DNA of 44,227 nucleotides from a virus: the IMG/VR virus record IMGVR_UViG_3300025736_000054, positions 1 through 44,227 of that record. One strand, given 5' to 3'. Below are positions 19,347-29,986 of this stretch, one piece after another. How positions within the stretch are numbered: position 1 is the stretch's first letter; each line of letters opens with the position of its first letter. The position numbers and the translations under genes are program-made. Under the pieces are notes generated by a model that had not been told where the DNA came from, made no database searches, and saw only the letters and a list, made by a program, of their open reading frames with translations.

Positions 19347-21227
19347 TTAATTTGACTCCTTCATTCATTCTTCAGTAACACCGTCGATATGTGACATTAT
19401 TGATCTTGGTATCTCGTGATATAATGGTGTAAAGTCTGCTGTGAATTCAATATGCTTTGGTAATCTTAATATATCTATTCCGGTATCTATTTCTCAAGGT
19501 GAGCCGTCTGGATATGATATTGTTAAACTAGAAAAGTATCCTGGCATATCTATTAATAAATCAGCTAAAGTGAGCTTTATTATAGGAGCAGTCATAATAC
19601 CATTTTCATAATTTGGATATTGTAGTCCCATCAAGTAATTTATCTTTGTTCAAATAGGCTTAAATTCACTCTTAGAGCCGATGTAAACGTTCCATGCTAT
19701 ATTATACGTTCTCTTTACTCCAGTATAAACAGGAAATGATTCAGGTCTTCCTATATAGCTTATATCATTCCATTCTCCAGAAATAGAATCTGTAATTGAA
19801 GTAATTGCTGCTCTAAATATAATATACATATTATTATAAATATCGTAAATTTTAAATGGAATAATATCTTTTAAATCAGTTGTAAGATCATCTTTTCCAT
19901 ATGGATGTAAAGAAATCTTATCACTGGCACCAACTCCATAGTCGGCAAATCCAAAGTTCTTTACAGCACTCTGAGAATCAGCATTTGTTTCAGTCTTATC
20001 ATGAGGCTCTGAAGTAAGTGTTCCAGCATACATTTTAGGCAAAACTATATTATCTCCATAAGCTAATTCAGCTCGAGTTCATTTTCTCGGATATACTCCT
20101 TTGTATTCTTTATCTATATATCTTATTCCAGAAGAGTCGTCTGTAGATATTCCTACCTCTCCAGTGGTAGGATTTCCAGTTTCGCTTTTAGTTGTGCCGA
20201 TGAAAGCTTCAAGTAATGAAGCATTACCCTTCTTAATATCGGTTCCTGCAGCAAATGATTTTAAAGAATCATTTGTATTATGTTTATTATAATCCTCAAT
20301 TACTCTGTCTTGATCTTTATTTGCTAAACTAGTTCTTTCAGTCTCTATTCACTTAGAATAAATACCTTCACCTGATCCTAAGCTAAATCCTAATAAACCT
20401 TCACCTGTTGTTCTTACTATATGTATTGCTGGCACAGCAGAGCCGATTGCTGAAGCTAAATTATATGCTCTAGTATTATGTCTTGTATTAAATGATTGTC
20501 ACAAAACTTGTTTTGCAACCCATAATAACCCTTTAGGACTTACTAGTCACTTTCCTACTCGTTCAATGTCTTCTATTGTTGAGCCAAAGGGAAGCATCCT
20601 ACTATCATATGCTTTAATTTTTGTAGATTCATTAGTACTTATTATATATGGATCAGACGTATCTATTGTTCAGCCAGAAAATGAATCATTTTGAGACATT
20701 TCTCTAATTTTATATTTAGAAGCAAATTTTCAATACGGCATTGAATGTCTAATATCTTCATCAGGAGTCTTTCTATTGTCATATGAATCATTAATTATAG
20801 ATATGCTATGATCATAATCTGGACCTGTATTATATGCATCCTCTCAATCTCAAAGTGACGTACCTGGCTGTGAAAACGATTCTCAAGGTTTTCCGTCAGG
20901 TAACTTATTACTCTCATGTATTGTAAGTAGTGGTGATGTCGTAGTATTATATGTTAGATGAGTATACAAATCCGTAAATGAAGGAGGAAATTCATCTTTA
21001 TAACTGTATAATCCAGCTCACTTTTTCCCTCCAGGTAGTACTCCAGACTTATAAGATGATTCAATTGGAAGTTCAAAACCGCTTGTTTTAAATCTTGGAT
21101 ATAGTTCACTAAACGTTGGAGGAAACTCTTCATTGTACTTATATATTCTTCAAGTATTAGTACTATACAAATTTAATATGCTAACTCTAGAATAATTCTT
21201 ATCTATATTTTTTTTATTTTTATTCAT
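19347..21227 (-). CDS. Large tail/baseplate structural protein, 626 residues
   Basis: The C-terminal third resembles tail proteins of marine T4-like phages: RTYNIAWNVYIGSKSEF, KINYLMGLQYPNYENG, IKLTLADLLIDMPGYFSSLT and DGSPWEIDTGIDILRLPKHI. The N-terminal region carries two related segments (YKYNEEFPPTFSELYPRF and YSYKDEFPPSFTDLYTHL), an internal duplication. About fourteen TGA codons read as Trp. The ATG at 21227 lies 6 nt after the tape-measure stop. Probably a baseplate component assembled on the hub; its precise role is not known. Confidence 0.7.
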
Positions 21228-21232
21228 CTTTT

Positions 21233-23686
21233 TTATGCCTGATTATATGATGGTATTAAATCTGCAATAGCTTTATTTATTTTCTTACCATCTATGTTTA
21301 TATTTTTAGTTTTTGAAGTTACAACGATTAGTTGTTCAAGTTTATTATTTAGGCTTTTCAATAAATCAATATTTTCTTTATTTACCACATTAGTGGATTC
21401 TTTATTACTTTGTTTTGTCGCACTTATTTTATTACTTGATATCATTTCTGGCTGTATAGCTTTTATTAGTGGAGATAAAACTGCGCCTACTGTACCTATA
21501 GCAATCGTAGATGCAGAAAGAGCTGCCAAGCTAATTGCTAAAGTTGTAAAAACAGATGACATTGTTAATAAATGTCCGAAATTAATACTCATTAATTGAC
21601 TAAGTCCATTCGCAAGCATAATTGCTCCATATCCAGCTGCTGACATTGCCGTTCCAAATATAAGTAGAGAAACACCCATTGCTGCAAATACTCCAGCACC
21701 TATAAGAATTGGTGCTCACAGCAAACTAATTCCTGCCATAAGACCAGCTAAACCAACAATTGCTACTCCTGCCAATGCTAATTGTTTTCAATCAACTTTA
21801 ACGAATTCCTGAAGTGCTTTAGCTGTAACTCATAATGCACCTGACATAATTACTAAAGCAGCTGCGCCCTTAATTAAATTCGTTGGATTCATACTCATTA
21901 ATCCACCTTTTTTACCGGCGCCCTTAGCAACATTCAATCCCATTTGAGCAGTGGTTTCTGAATTTATTGCTGCAACATTTGCACTATGTAAGGAGACTTC
22001 TGCAGCAGTAGCTGCATTTAATCCCATTTTAGCTGCAGATCACATAATAAGTTTAGCAATCATTCTAGGAATAAACGTTACAAAATCTAAAATTAAGCTT
22101 CCGCTTTTCTTAGCCATTACTGAAAAGGCGCCAAGGCCTTGAGTAACTTCTGATATGTTTCCTGCTAATGATACTCAGAATCCAATATTTTCTTTAGTAG
22201 CAAATCTCTTAATCGTTGATCCGATCCCTGTCATTATTTTTGCAGTCATATTATTTTTCTTATTATATTCACCAGTAAGATTACCTAAATTCTCTTGATT
22301 TGCAACCATAGTTTGTAATTTATCAACTGATAATCCCATTGCTCCAGCTAGAGCTTTTCGCTGAATAACATTCATACTATTAAACTCTTCAAGTGAGCCA
22401 GCTTGCTTAACCATCTCAACCATAGCTTCATCAGTTTTACCTGCAAACATTAACTCTCTCGCTTTCTGTAAATTAATCTGTTTACCAAGTAATACCGAAG
22501 CTTCAAGTTCACCTCTAATAGATGATTCTATATCTAATAAACCTTCTGTTGCTGATGCTACATCTGACATCTCTAATCCGAGTTGTCTAGCATGAACTGC
22601 AAACTTAATCATATCCTTTCCACCATCAGAAGTATATTTTGCAATAAACTCAGAATTTGCAGCAAGGTCAGCCATAACAGTTGATGGTATTACATTTGAT
22701 ATATTTGAAAACTCAATTGTAAATGCTTTTAATGATTTGACTGTTTCAGAAGTTCCATCGGAAATATTACTAAATGTCTTTAATAGCTCAACTGCTCTAT
22801 CTTCTGACATACCATAGAACTTCTGTAATTCAATAGCGTCCGTAACGAGAGACATATGCGCTGTTTTAAGACTACCAAATTGTTTACCTATCTCCTTCAT
22901 TATCTTTCAATTATCAGTTCAACTTGCGCCAAATTTTAGACCTGCTTTCCAGCCAGTTCATAATTCACCTGATAAATCAATAACGTTACCAATACTTAAG
23001 CCCATTTCTGTAAACATTTCTTTAGTAGTACCGTAAGCGCCTTCTAAATTCTTTCTTAGAGATAGAGCTGCCGTTGCTCCAAACACTAAGGGTTCAGATG
23101 CTATATCAACTATTTTTTCTTTAAGTTGTGAAAATAGTTTTGCTGTTCACTTGACTTGCTTATTTACTTCTGCTTGTTGCATTCCCTGCTCTGCAACTGC
23201 CGCTTTTACCTTATTGAGCTGCATTCCTTCATCTTTAAATAGCTGTGTTACTCTTGCAAGTGATTGCTCTTCTCGTTGTAATAATCGAAGCTTTTCATTT
23301 AAAAGTTCAATAGACTCTTCACTTCCACTATTTACAGATGAGTTAAGATTAATAATTTCTTCTTTTAAATTATTTATTCTACTTAATTGTGATTCTTCTA
23401 TAACACTAAATCTCGTATTTAAAAGCTGATTATTTAAATCTGTAGTTGCTAATCCGATTTCTTTATATGTCTTCTCTAATTCTTTTCAATGATTACTTTC
23501 ACTAGAAATTAGCTCTTGCTTCTTCTTAAGCTGTACTAATGTAAGTTTACCCAATCTATCTCGCTGAGCATTATATTGAGACTCAATTCTTTGAGCTTTT
23601 TGAAGATGCACCTTATATTGTGCAGTATAGAGCTTCTGCGCTTGCATTTGAGCTATTGAAGAAATATTTGTGTCATCTATATTCAT
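21233..23686 (-). CDS. Tail tape measure protein
   Basis: 817 residues. The N-terminal 200 residues are coiled-coil (Gln/Lys/Glu-rich, NAQRDRLGKLTLVQLKKKQE). The middle has amphipathic helices with the tape-measure pattern (LKTFSNISDGTSETVKSLKA; IRGELEASVLLGKQINLQKA). The C-terminal third holds several hydrophobic helices (LAGVAIVGLAGLMAGISLL; FTTLAISLAALSASTIAIGT). Length, layout and position after the tube and chaperone-like genes fit a tape measure that sets tail length and enters the host envelope. Ten TGA codons read as Trp, for example SLLWAPIL. Confidence 0.85.
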
Positions 23687-23730
23687 CTTTTTTTAATCGC
23701 TTTTTCTTAAATCGTATGTGTATAAAAACA

Positions 23731-23752
23731 AAAGCGGGAATGGTCCCGCTTT
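23731..23752 (-). terminator. Rho-independent terminator before tape measure gene
   Basis: A 9-bp stem AAAGCGGGA / TCCCGCTTT with a 4-nt loop, followed on the coding strand by TGTTTTTATAC. The stem is G+C-rich against a very A+T-rich background. It ends the sheath-tube-hub transcript. The other strand has TTAATTTTAG after it, so it could also act weakly in reverse. Confidence 0.75.
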
Positions 23753-23780
23753 AATTTTAGTTGTTTTTTAAACTTTTTTT

Positions 23781-24002
23781 TTATTTTCTTTTTGGGCTCT
23801 TATTTTTAGCTTTTTCAATCTCATCATTTTCTTTCTTAATTATATCTGATACTTTATGTATGTAGTATTTTCTAAGAAAAATAGGCATCTTATAGTATAC
23901 TTCACTTCAAATGAATCCACCCTTACCATGATATATTAAATAGAAAATCTCATCATGAATAACTTTTTTATAGCTCGGAGTTAGGCCAAAAAAAGGAAAC
24001 CC
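23781..24002 (-). CDS. Short hub/chaperone-like protein, probably reached by frameshift
   Basis: This frame opens after TAG (24003-24005) and reads FPFFGLTPSYKKVIHDEIF, then YHGKGGFIWSEVY and MPIFLRKYYIHKV, ending in TAA. It resembles the short protein that follows the gp26-like hub protein in other T4-like phages, but here no ATG, GTG or TTG precedes the conserved part. It overlaps the end of the gp26-like gene at a run of seven T (CCTTTTTTTGGCC). A +1 (or -2) shift on that run would fuse the two, F-F-W-P becoming F-F-G-L-T-P. One TGA is Trp. The start is therefore unknown; an assembly indel in the T-run is the plain alternative. Confidence 0.55.
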
Positions 24003-24750
24003 CTAGCGGGATTTGAACCTCCTTATCATAACTGCAATTCTCGCATTCGAACTTAAATTTTGTTATAACATCTGGTGAAATATCTGAAATATATTTTTTT
24101 AATTTTGAAGAATCTATTGCTAGCATAGTGTCTATTTTGCTATTGATTGTACTTCTATCTGTAATATCATCAATTGCAATTATTGATTTCTTTAATCTTG
24201 TTGTTCCAATATGATCTGATTTTTTATCGTATTTACTAATATTCTTTGCTGTTTGCTGAATATCTTGCTCATCTCTATGAGTCAATAATTTAAATTTTAT
24301 TACTTCCTTACTCTTTGGTAAAGTAAAAATAAATTCATTTCCATTTTGAAATAATGCATCATCAATTTCTGTATTATTTAATTTATCCAAGTCAATTGTT
24401 ACATTAGATTTATGTCCACAATTTTGACAATTATATTCTACTTCATATTCTGGACCATACGCTAAGATTCTTGATGAATACATAATTGCATTTTCATCAC
24501 CAATAAACAAATCATCTAATCTTACGCCTGGTGTTAAGATGATTGCTTCTAAAAATTTCTCAATTGTTAAGCCTTTTTGTAATAAATTTTTTGATGTTAA
24601 AATATCTTCTTCAGCCGCTGTAGGAAACTTTAATACAATTTGTCCGCTATGTAATGGATGTTCATTGTCATATAAGTATCCTTTCGACGGAAGGGCTACC
24701 ACCTCACTTAAAATACTGACATTTTCTTTGTCAATTTCATTTTTATTCAT
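23968..24750 (-). CDS. Baseplate hub subunit, gp26-like
   Basis: 260 residues. The N-terminus reads VVALPSKGYLYDNEHPLHSG. Two zinc-ribbon-like Cys pairs follow (YNCQNCGHKSN and FECENCSYDKE), and the end is VQIPLGVSFFWPNSEL. This layout is typical of the T4-like hub protein family related to gp26. No TGA is used; the Trp near the end is TGG. The start at 24750 is followed by an acidic leader. It lies downstream of the tail tube and a small tagged gene, as part of the central hub assembly set. Confidence 0.7.
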   Translation of the reverse strand: MNKNEIDKENVSILSEVVALPSKGYLYDNEHPLHSGQIVLKFPTAAEEDILTSKNLLQKGLTIEKFLEAIILTPGVRLDDLFIGDENAIMYSSRILAYGPEYEVEYNCQNCGHKSNVTIDLDKLNNTEIDDALFQNGNEFIFTLPKSKEVIKFKLLTHRDEQDIQQTAKNISKYDKKSDHIGTTRLKKSIIAIDDITDRSTINSKIDTMLAIDSSKLKKYISDISPDVITKFKFECENCSYDKEVQIPLGVSFFWPNSEL

Positions 24751-24782
24751 TTTCTGTAAACTCCTGTTTTTAACTCTTCTTT

Positions 24783-25025
24783 TTATTTAAATATTTTTGC
24801 TAGTGCTCTTGCTTGCTTTCTAAAGTATTCGAGCTCTTTAGAATCCTTTAGAAAAGTATCTCCATTTAGTAATGCTTGTAAATCTCCAACAAACATTTTT
24901 ATGAAAAGCTTTTCACCTTTATTAAGAGATTTAATTACTACAATTTCCTCATCTTCTTTCAGCAACTCTTCTCTAATTATTTTCTTTAGTTCGCTTTTTT
25001 CATTTGTTTTTAAAAATTGAGGCAA
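24783..25025 (-). CDS. Small protein with KSELKKIIREELLKE tag; start disturbed by one base
   Basis: 80 residues if started at TTG 25025. The tag KSELKKIIREELLKED is followed by a charged helical body (FIKMFVGDLQALLNGDTFLK). Sister genes start ATG-AAA-AAA-AGC with seven A. Here the run after the ATG at 25003 has six A, so that ATG is out of frame and meets TAA after five codons. Either the TTG is used, or one A was lost in the assembly or in the genome. Function unknown; the tag is discussed under findings. Confidence 0.6.
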   Translation of the reverse strand: MPQFLKTNEKSELKKIIREELLKEDEEIVVIKSLNKGEKLFIKMFVGDLQALLNGDTFLKDSKELEYFRKQARALAKIFK

Positions 25026-25064
25026 CTAATTTGCTGCCCCATTTATATAGTTCCTTTTTATAAT

Positions 25065-25553
25065 TTAGTATTGAAGTATTGCGTAATCTATTGCTAATGT
25101 AACTGCAATTTCCATTGGTTCAGCAGAACTAAAGTCCAAATCACCCATATCTACTTCTTTAGGTCATGCACCTTTCAAAGTCCACTCTTCAACAACATCT
25201 CCAATAGGACCTAAGATCTGAATAGTACAATCTTTCTTATACATATCAGCATATCCATTTCTACCTGTTACAGATTCATGTGATAATCTAAACCATTCAA
25301 ATGCTGCTTGAGCGCCTGATGGGGAAATTGGATCATATAATGTTATTGAAACATCTCCTCAAGTTGTTTTCCCTTTCAACTTTCTCTGAACATTAATGTG
25401 ATCTAATACAACTTCATCACTTGAAGGTGAAGGTCTGTTTGCTGCTTTAATCATGAATGATGGAATACCATCTATCTTGAATACGTATCTATTTTTATAT
25501 TTTGGTTCTCAGCCCTTAAACATTAATTCGTCTGTGTATATTACTTGTGCCAT
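25065..25553 (-). CDS. Tail tube protein, gp19-like
   Basis: 162 residues. It aligns along its whole length with T4-like tube proteins: ELMFKGWEPKYKNRYVFKID, TTWGDVSITLYDPISPSGAQ, AAFEWFRLSHESVTGRNGYA, DMYKKDCTIQILGPIGDVVE and the end AIDYAILQY. Three TGA codons (GWEP, TTWGD, GAWP) and two TGG codons encode Trp. The Trp of K-W-G-D is invariant in relatives. Hexameric rings of this protein form the inner tube through which DNA passes. AAGGAAAATT lies 25-30 nt upstream of the ATG. Confidence 0.92.
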
Positions 25554-25596
25554 AATTTTTTTATAATCTAATTAATTTTCCTTATATTTATTTCTT

Positions 25597-27315
25597 TTAA
25601 GCTCCGAATGTAGCTCCTGTAGGTAATACATTAAAGTCAATTACGATAAACTCTGCAGTTCTTGTAGGTTGAATGTAGATGTCGCCCTTAAGAATATTTC
25701 TATCAATTACATCAGCTGTATTATTTGTTTCGTCCATTACAACTTCAAAACGATAAAGACCTTGATTTTGTTTAACTGATTGCATATATGGATTAACTAT
25801 GTTAAGAAATCTCTTTCTTGTACTTTCTGTATTTTGTTCAAACACTAAGTATTTACTTGTTGATGCAATATACTTCTTCAAATTAATTAAGAGACGTCTT
25901 ACATTGATTCTATCTAATGCAGATGCTTTCTTTTGTAGAGTTTTTTGTCCCCAACTTACAACATTAGTATTTGGGAATGACGCTAATGAATTAATATTTG
26001 ATTCATATAGAGTATCACGATTTGAATGAGTTAGCTTTCTTGAAGTTCTAATTGCTGATTCGATTCCACCTCTATTTAATCCTGCAGGTGCAAACCATTC
26101 AAATGCTGCTTTATCATTATAAGCATATACTCCAGCCATCACTACAGAAGGCGGTACTCATCTATAATTGTTACTAGTATTATCTCTAATTTGAACTCAT
26201 GGTCAATATGTTGCTGCATAACTTGAATCATAAGCTTCTGCATCTGCGACTACTGAGCTAAGAGCTGCAGTATCTTTAACTTTTGTATCAAATATGTAAA
26301 GACAATCACCTCTCGCTTCAACCATATCAATTGTATGATCTACAAGTGTATTTGCAGTTCCTGATCCGCCAGATAATACACCTGGTGTAAATATCATATT
26401 AATATCATATTCATCTTGATTACTTAATAAGTCAACTGCCATTGTGTATTCTGTACAAGATGTTGGTATGTATCCTTGTGAATCATCTGCTGTTATATCA
26501 TCATAAAATGTCATTGGATGTTCTAAGTCGCCATCTGTTCCACCGAAAACTGAACCACTTGCTTCTATTGGAAGACTTCCTGTGGCATTAGTATCTCTAA
26601 TATTTCCTGCTTCATCTAGATAATTGATAGTATTAGTTATATTTGTAACTCTAATATATTTAGATTTATTTTCAAAACTTCCACTCATATCAATATATGG
26701 ATCACCAGCATTGTATTCATAAGTTGGTTTCATATCACCAATAATTTTAGATATATAATTAGAAGCATTTGGATCAAGTGATAGGTTGTTCCAAGTTTCA
26801 AGAACTACTTTTCTCTTTGTTGAATCATTTCCTCTTCTTACTAAAAGTGTAAATGTACCTTTATTCTCATTTAATCCTGTAATCTCTCAACGAACGTTGT
26901 CAACTGAACCACTCTCTAATATTCCATTACTATCTTCTGAACATGAGCTATTTGCAATTATACCATCTCCCATCGTATAGATATCAAATGAAGTGTTAGA
27001 TGCTGAAGAAGCCATACTTGCGCTTGCTGGTGAATATGAGCCTGAAAGAATTCTAACTACTGTAAGAACTCTTGCATTTTTTAAATATTCTTTTGCTAAA
27101 TGACTTGTCATAAACTGATATGAATTACTACCAGATTCGTATATTTCTCCAAATACTTGTATGTATTCTGAATAACTAGTTACTTGTGTTGGTACCATAG
27201 CTGGTCCTTTTACAGTTGGACCTATAACTGCAGCACCGATATCTCCAATACCGGTTGGCAAGTAACTTAAATCATTTTCCGAAGTGAATACACCCGGGCT
27301 TACTATTTTTTCCAT
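25597..27315 (-). CDS. Tail sheath protein, gp18-like
   Basis: 572 residues. The N-terminus EKIVSPGVFTSENDLSYLP and GAAVIGPTVKGPAMVPTQV is the standard sheath start. The C-terminal domain holds YWPWVQIRDNTSNNYRWVPP, then SVVMAGVYAYNDKAAFEWFA, and LNRGGIESAIRTSRKLT. The end IQPTRTAEFIVIDFNVLPTG is conserved in contractile sheaths. Four TGA codons are Trp, three of them in the Y-W-P-W...R-W-V-P-P segment. It forms the contractile sheath around the gp19-like tube encoded just downstream. Confidence 0.92.
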
Positions 27316-27350
27316 AAATTTTCTCTCTTTGTTTTATTCTTAATAATGTA

Positions 27351-28220
27351 TTATTTCATTATTTCTTCTTCTATTAACTTGTTTTTACTTATGTAATCAT
27401 CTAAATCAGATTCATATATTCTTATTAACTCATAACCAAGTTGTTTTATATTTTTATTTCTTTTACTATCTCTTTCTCATATTTCTTTAGCAGTTAATTT
27501 AATTTTAGAATGATAATAATTTGCACTAAATTTTTTAGGGTTGCAGTGTCAGTAGTCACCATCTATTTCTATTATTAAATTATACTTTGGAAGAAAAAAG
27601 TCAGTAGATATATAGCCATCGTTTACTTTTATTTGTTTTTGCTGTTTAAATAGCAACTTTTGCTTTTGTAAATATTTTTTAAACATCAATTCTAAGTTTG
27701 AATTTTTTCAATTTGGATGAGAATTTGTTCCGCCTTTAGAACAGCCTAATCTAAAAGCTATACCTTCTTTAGTGTTATTACTGATTGATTTTGATTTATA
27801 TTGTGAATAGCACTCTTTTGTGCAAAAGAACTGACTCTTATATGTCACCTTGACATGGAAAATATTTCCGCAATTCTTACAGATTTTCTCTATTAAACCT
27901 TGATTTCTTGGATTGCTTCATTTCCCGCTCTCATCGTATCTTTTTTTATAAATATCCTGTCATCATGCCTTACTCTCAATTGGCAAGATATATGCACTCT
28001 CTCTGAGTCGTGTATTATGACCTGAAATAAATTCTCTAAATTTTCCAAACGATACAAAGGTTGATTTGCCGGCGCAGCCACACTTACAAGTTGGTATTGT
28101 ATTATTATAAAAGTATTTTATTGTATATTCTCTTGATGAAATATCTTTGTGCTTCCGCGCTATATGAACTGCTAGTGCTCTTTTTGACTTAAATTCTTTA
28201 TTACAGATTTTACAAATCAC
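27351..28220 (-). CDS. Free-standing homing endonuclease, zinc finger plus Vsr-like EDxHD domain
   Basis: 289 residues, GTG start at 28220 with AGGAGA just upstream. The N-terminus is a C2H2-like finger (CKICNKEFKSKRALAVHIAR). A second Cys cluster follows (CKNCGNIF...FFCTKECYSQYK). The C-terminal nuclease has FLPKYNLIIEIDGDYWHCNP and later KEIWERDSKRNKNIKQLGY. This is the E-x-D-G-D-Y-W-H...D pattern of Vsr-like homing endonucleases. Six TGA codons are Trp, including the W of Y-W-H. It stands between neck genes and the sheath gene, where T4 has its terminase genes. Confidence 0.85.
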
Positions 28221-28253
28221 AAGCTTCTCCTAAGTGAGTTATATATATTAAAA

Positions 28254-28586
28254 TTACTTTGATGAGGTAAAAGTTCAGTTAGTCGGATTGATTTCTCCTT
28301 CTCCATACTCACTGTATATACTATCTGCGATAGTCCTTTCTTTTTCATCTAGCTCTTTTTTTCTTTCATTTAAAAGCTGTTGCTTATATATTTTTAATGC
28401 ATTTAATTTATATTCAACATCACCCAGTTCTAGTAAAAACGCTTGCATTTCCACCTGAAAGGTATGAATATCATCAATATAATTTTGCGTTAGCTTTACT
28501 CCTGGGACACTAACTTCGTTAGCGTTACTACTATTATTATCTTTTATTTCTTTTTTATTATTATTATTATTATTTTTAATAATCAT
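28254..28586 (-). CDS. Hypothetical coiled-coil protein with Asn-repeat start, 110 residues
   Basis: The first ten residues are Asn/Lys-rich (MIIKNNNNNNKKEIKDNN), encoded by an AAT repeat. A helix with coiled-coil character follows (IHTFQVEMQAFLLELGDVEY, then KIYKQQLLNERKKELDEKER). One TGA near the end is Trp (PTNWTF). It occupies the place of T4 gene 16 (small terminase) but I see no firm similarity. It ends 33 nt before the endonuclease gene. Confidence 0.6.
28557..28575 (-). repeat. AAT microsatellite
   Basis: About six copies of AAT (ATT on the plus strand) at the start of the 110-residue gene. They encode poly-Asn. Such tracts change length easily, so the number of Asn residues may vary between isolates. 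Confidence 0.7.
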
Positions 28587-28619
28587 GATTCTTAATAACC
28601 TTTTTTAAATGTATTTAAT

Positions 28620-28627
28620 TATAAATA
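28620..28627 (-). promoter_or_regulatory. Putative promoter element TATTTATA
   Basis: The coding strand reads CCATATTTATAATTAAATAC, 34 nt before the ATG at 28586. It is in a 96-nt gap after the tail-completion gene. Same 8-mer, orientation and embedded TATAAT as at the homing endonuclease genes. Confidence 0.4.
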
Positions 28628-28682
28628 TGGTCGGGAAAACTCAAAATCACTTTTTTCTTGTGGAATCATCAACTTTTTTCTT

Positions 28683-29429
28683 CTAGATACTCATGTCAAC
28701 ACTAAGTTTCTTAACAGTAGTCTTAACTTGATTTGGCAATGTTTTAGAGTAGATATCTGGAAGAATATAGCCTTTGAGTTCTATAGTACTTGTTGATTTT
28801 ATAATTCTATCAGCACCAGTTGAGATTGTGTGATCAATAGAGAAGTCTTCAATTGAAGTCATAAATTTAAAATATTCATTTCCTCAGTAATCATTATTAT
28901 GATACATTAAAGTTTCTATTAAATAATTCATTTGTTCTAAATATGTAGTTCATAAAATTATGTCATAAGATACAGTAATAAAAGTCGGCATTACAACTAC
29001 ATGCTTATCTCTAAGCTTTTCATTTTCAGCTATTTTAGCAAAAATAGAGTTATATCTATTTTTAATATTATATTTTTCCGCAACTGTATAGAAAATCTGC
29101 GGATTAGCTACACTAATTTTGTTCATAGGTAAATCAGTATTTCTTGCAATGTTGTTCTTTTTATATACCATAGCAGGAAGCATTATTTGATTATACTTGT
29201 CTCTAATAAAATTATCTTTAAGAATAGATTTTCATCTCTCAGGTGAAGCATATTTAAGTGGTACAGATATTTGATCGTCTTTTGTTAATACTACAGGTTT
29301 AATAACGGAGTCGAAGTAATATTTTAATGCAGCATCAATATTATATAAGCCTATTTTGACATCATTAAATGTGTCGTTTCTACGGCTTATTTGTTTTGCT
29401 CTTATATTATTTTCTTTAGTATTTGTCAT
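28683..29429 (-). CDS. Neck/tail completion protein, possibly gp15-like
   Basis: 248 residues. Conserved-looking blocks include YASPERWKSILKDNF, QIMLPAMVYKKN, the ITVSYDIILWTTYLEQMNYL segment, HNNDYWGNEYFKFMTSIEDF and STSTIELKGYILPDIY. This set is familiar from the T4-like gene between the neck proteins and the sheath. Gene order (after gp14-like, before sheath) matches T4 gp15, the sheath terminator, but the exact identity is inference. Three TGA codons (ERW, ILW, DYW) sit at positions where I expect Trp in relatives. Stop is TAG. Confidence 0.65.
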
Positions 29430-29467
29430 AGGTTATCTTAACTTAATCTTGCTTGTTCCTTTGTTAT

Positions 29468-29974
29468 TTAATCATAAATACTATCAACCATATCAACAGC
29501 AGAATGTTCAGTATCTATTGTTTTATTTATTTCTTCTATATCAACTCTATCTTTTTTAGTGATATGACATTTACAAAGTATTGAATGTTTTAAGCTTACT
29601 TGACCACCTAAGAACTGATTATCAACTACCTCACTAATTTCATAGTATCTATCATTGTAATCTATTATATCACCAATCTCTGGATATAAACTGATATCTT
29701 GAAGTGTTTTTCTATGAAATTTAACTATAATTGGTTGCTCCATATCTGGCCCAAAGTCTTCATCTTCAAATGACTCATCATCATGCTCTATTAGACCAGC
29801 AGCATTTACTGCAGGATAATATAATTTATCAGGCGCTTCACCATATAGATTACCTTCAGTATCGTACGCACTTGTTTTATATAGGTTGATTGTAGTATCT
29901 ATAATGTTATTTATTATTTCAACGTTTAAGCTATTGATTAGGTTAACGTCGTTTGATTTGAAGAATAGTGGCAT
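29468..29974 (-). CDS. Neck protein, gp14-like
   Basis: 168 residues starting MPLFFKSNDVNLINSLNVEI. The blocks NLYGEAPDKLYYPAVNAAGL, DFGPDMEQPIIVKFHRKTL and LYPEIGDIIDYNDRYYEISE are typical of the neck protein that follows gp13 in marine T4-like phages. No Trp is present. It would bind the portal-proximal end of the head and join it to the tail. It follows the tagged 144-residue gene by 12 nt. Confidence 0.7.
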   Translation of the reverse strand: MPLFFKSNDVNLINSLNVEIINNIIDTTINLYKTSAYDTEGNLYGEAPDKLYYPAVNAAGLIEHDDESFEDEDFGPDMEQPIIVKFHRKTLQDISLYPEIGDIIDYNDRYYEISEVVDNQFLGGQVSLKHSILCKCHITKKDRVDIEEINKTIDTEHSAVDMVDSIYD

Positions 29975-29986
29975 AGTTTATTTATT

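Noticed and set aside
23993-24025. tRNA-like 3' end (GGTTCAAATCCCGCTAGGGG on the minus strand), perhaps a tRNA or attachment site
   Set aside because: The T stem does not pair (GGAGG against CCCGC), no anticodon arm is present, and the bases encode the conserved end of the gp26-like protein.
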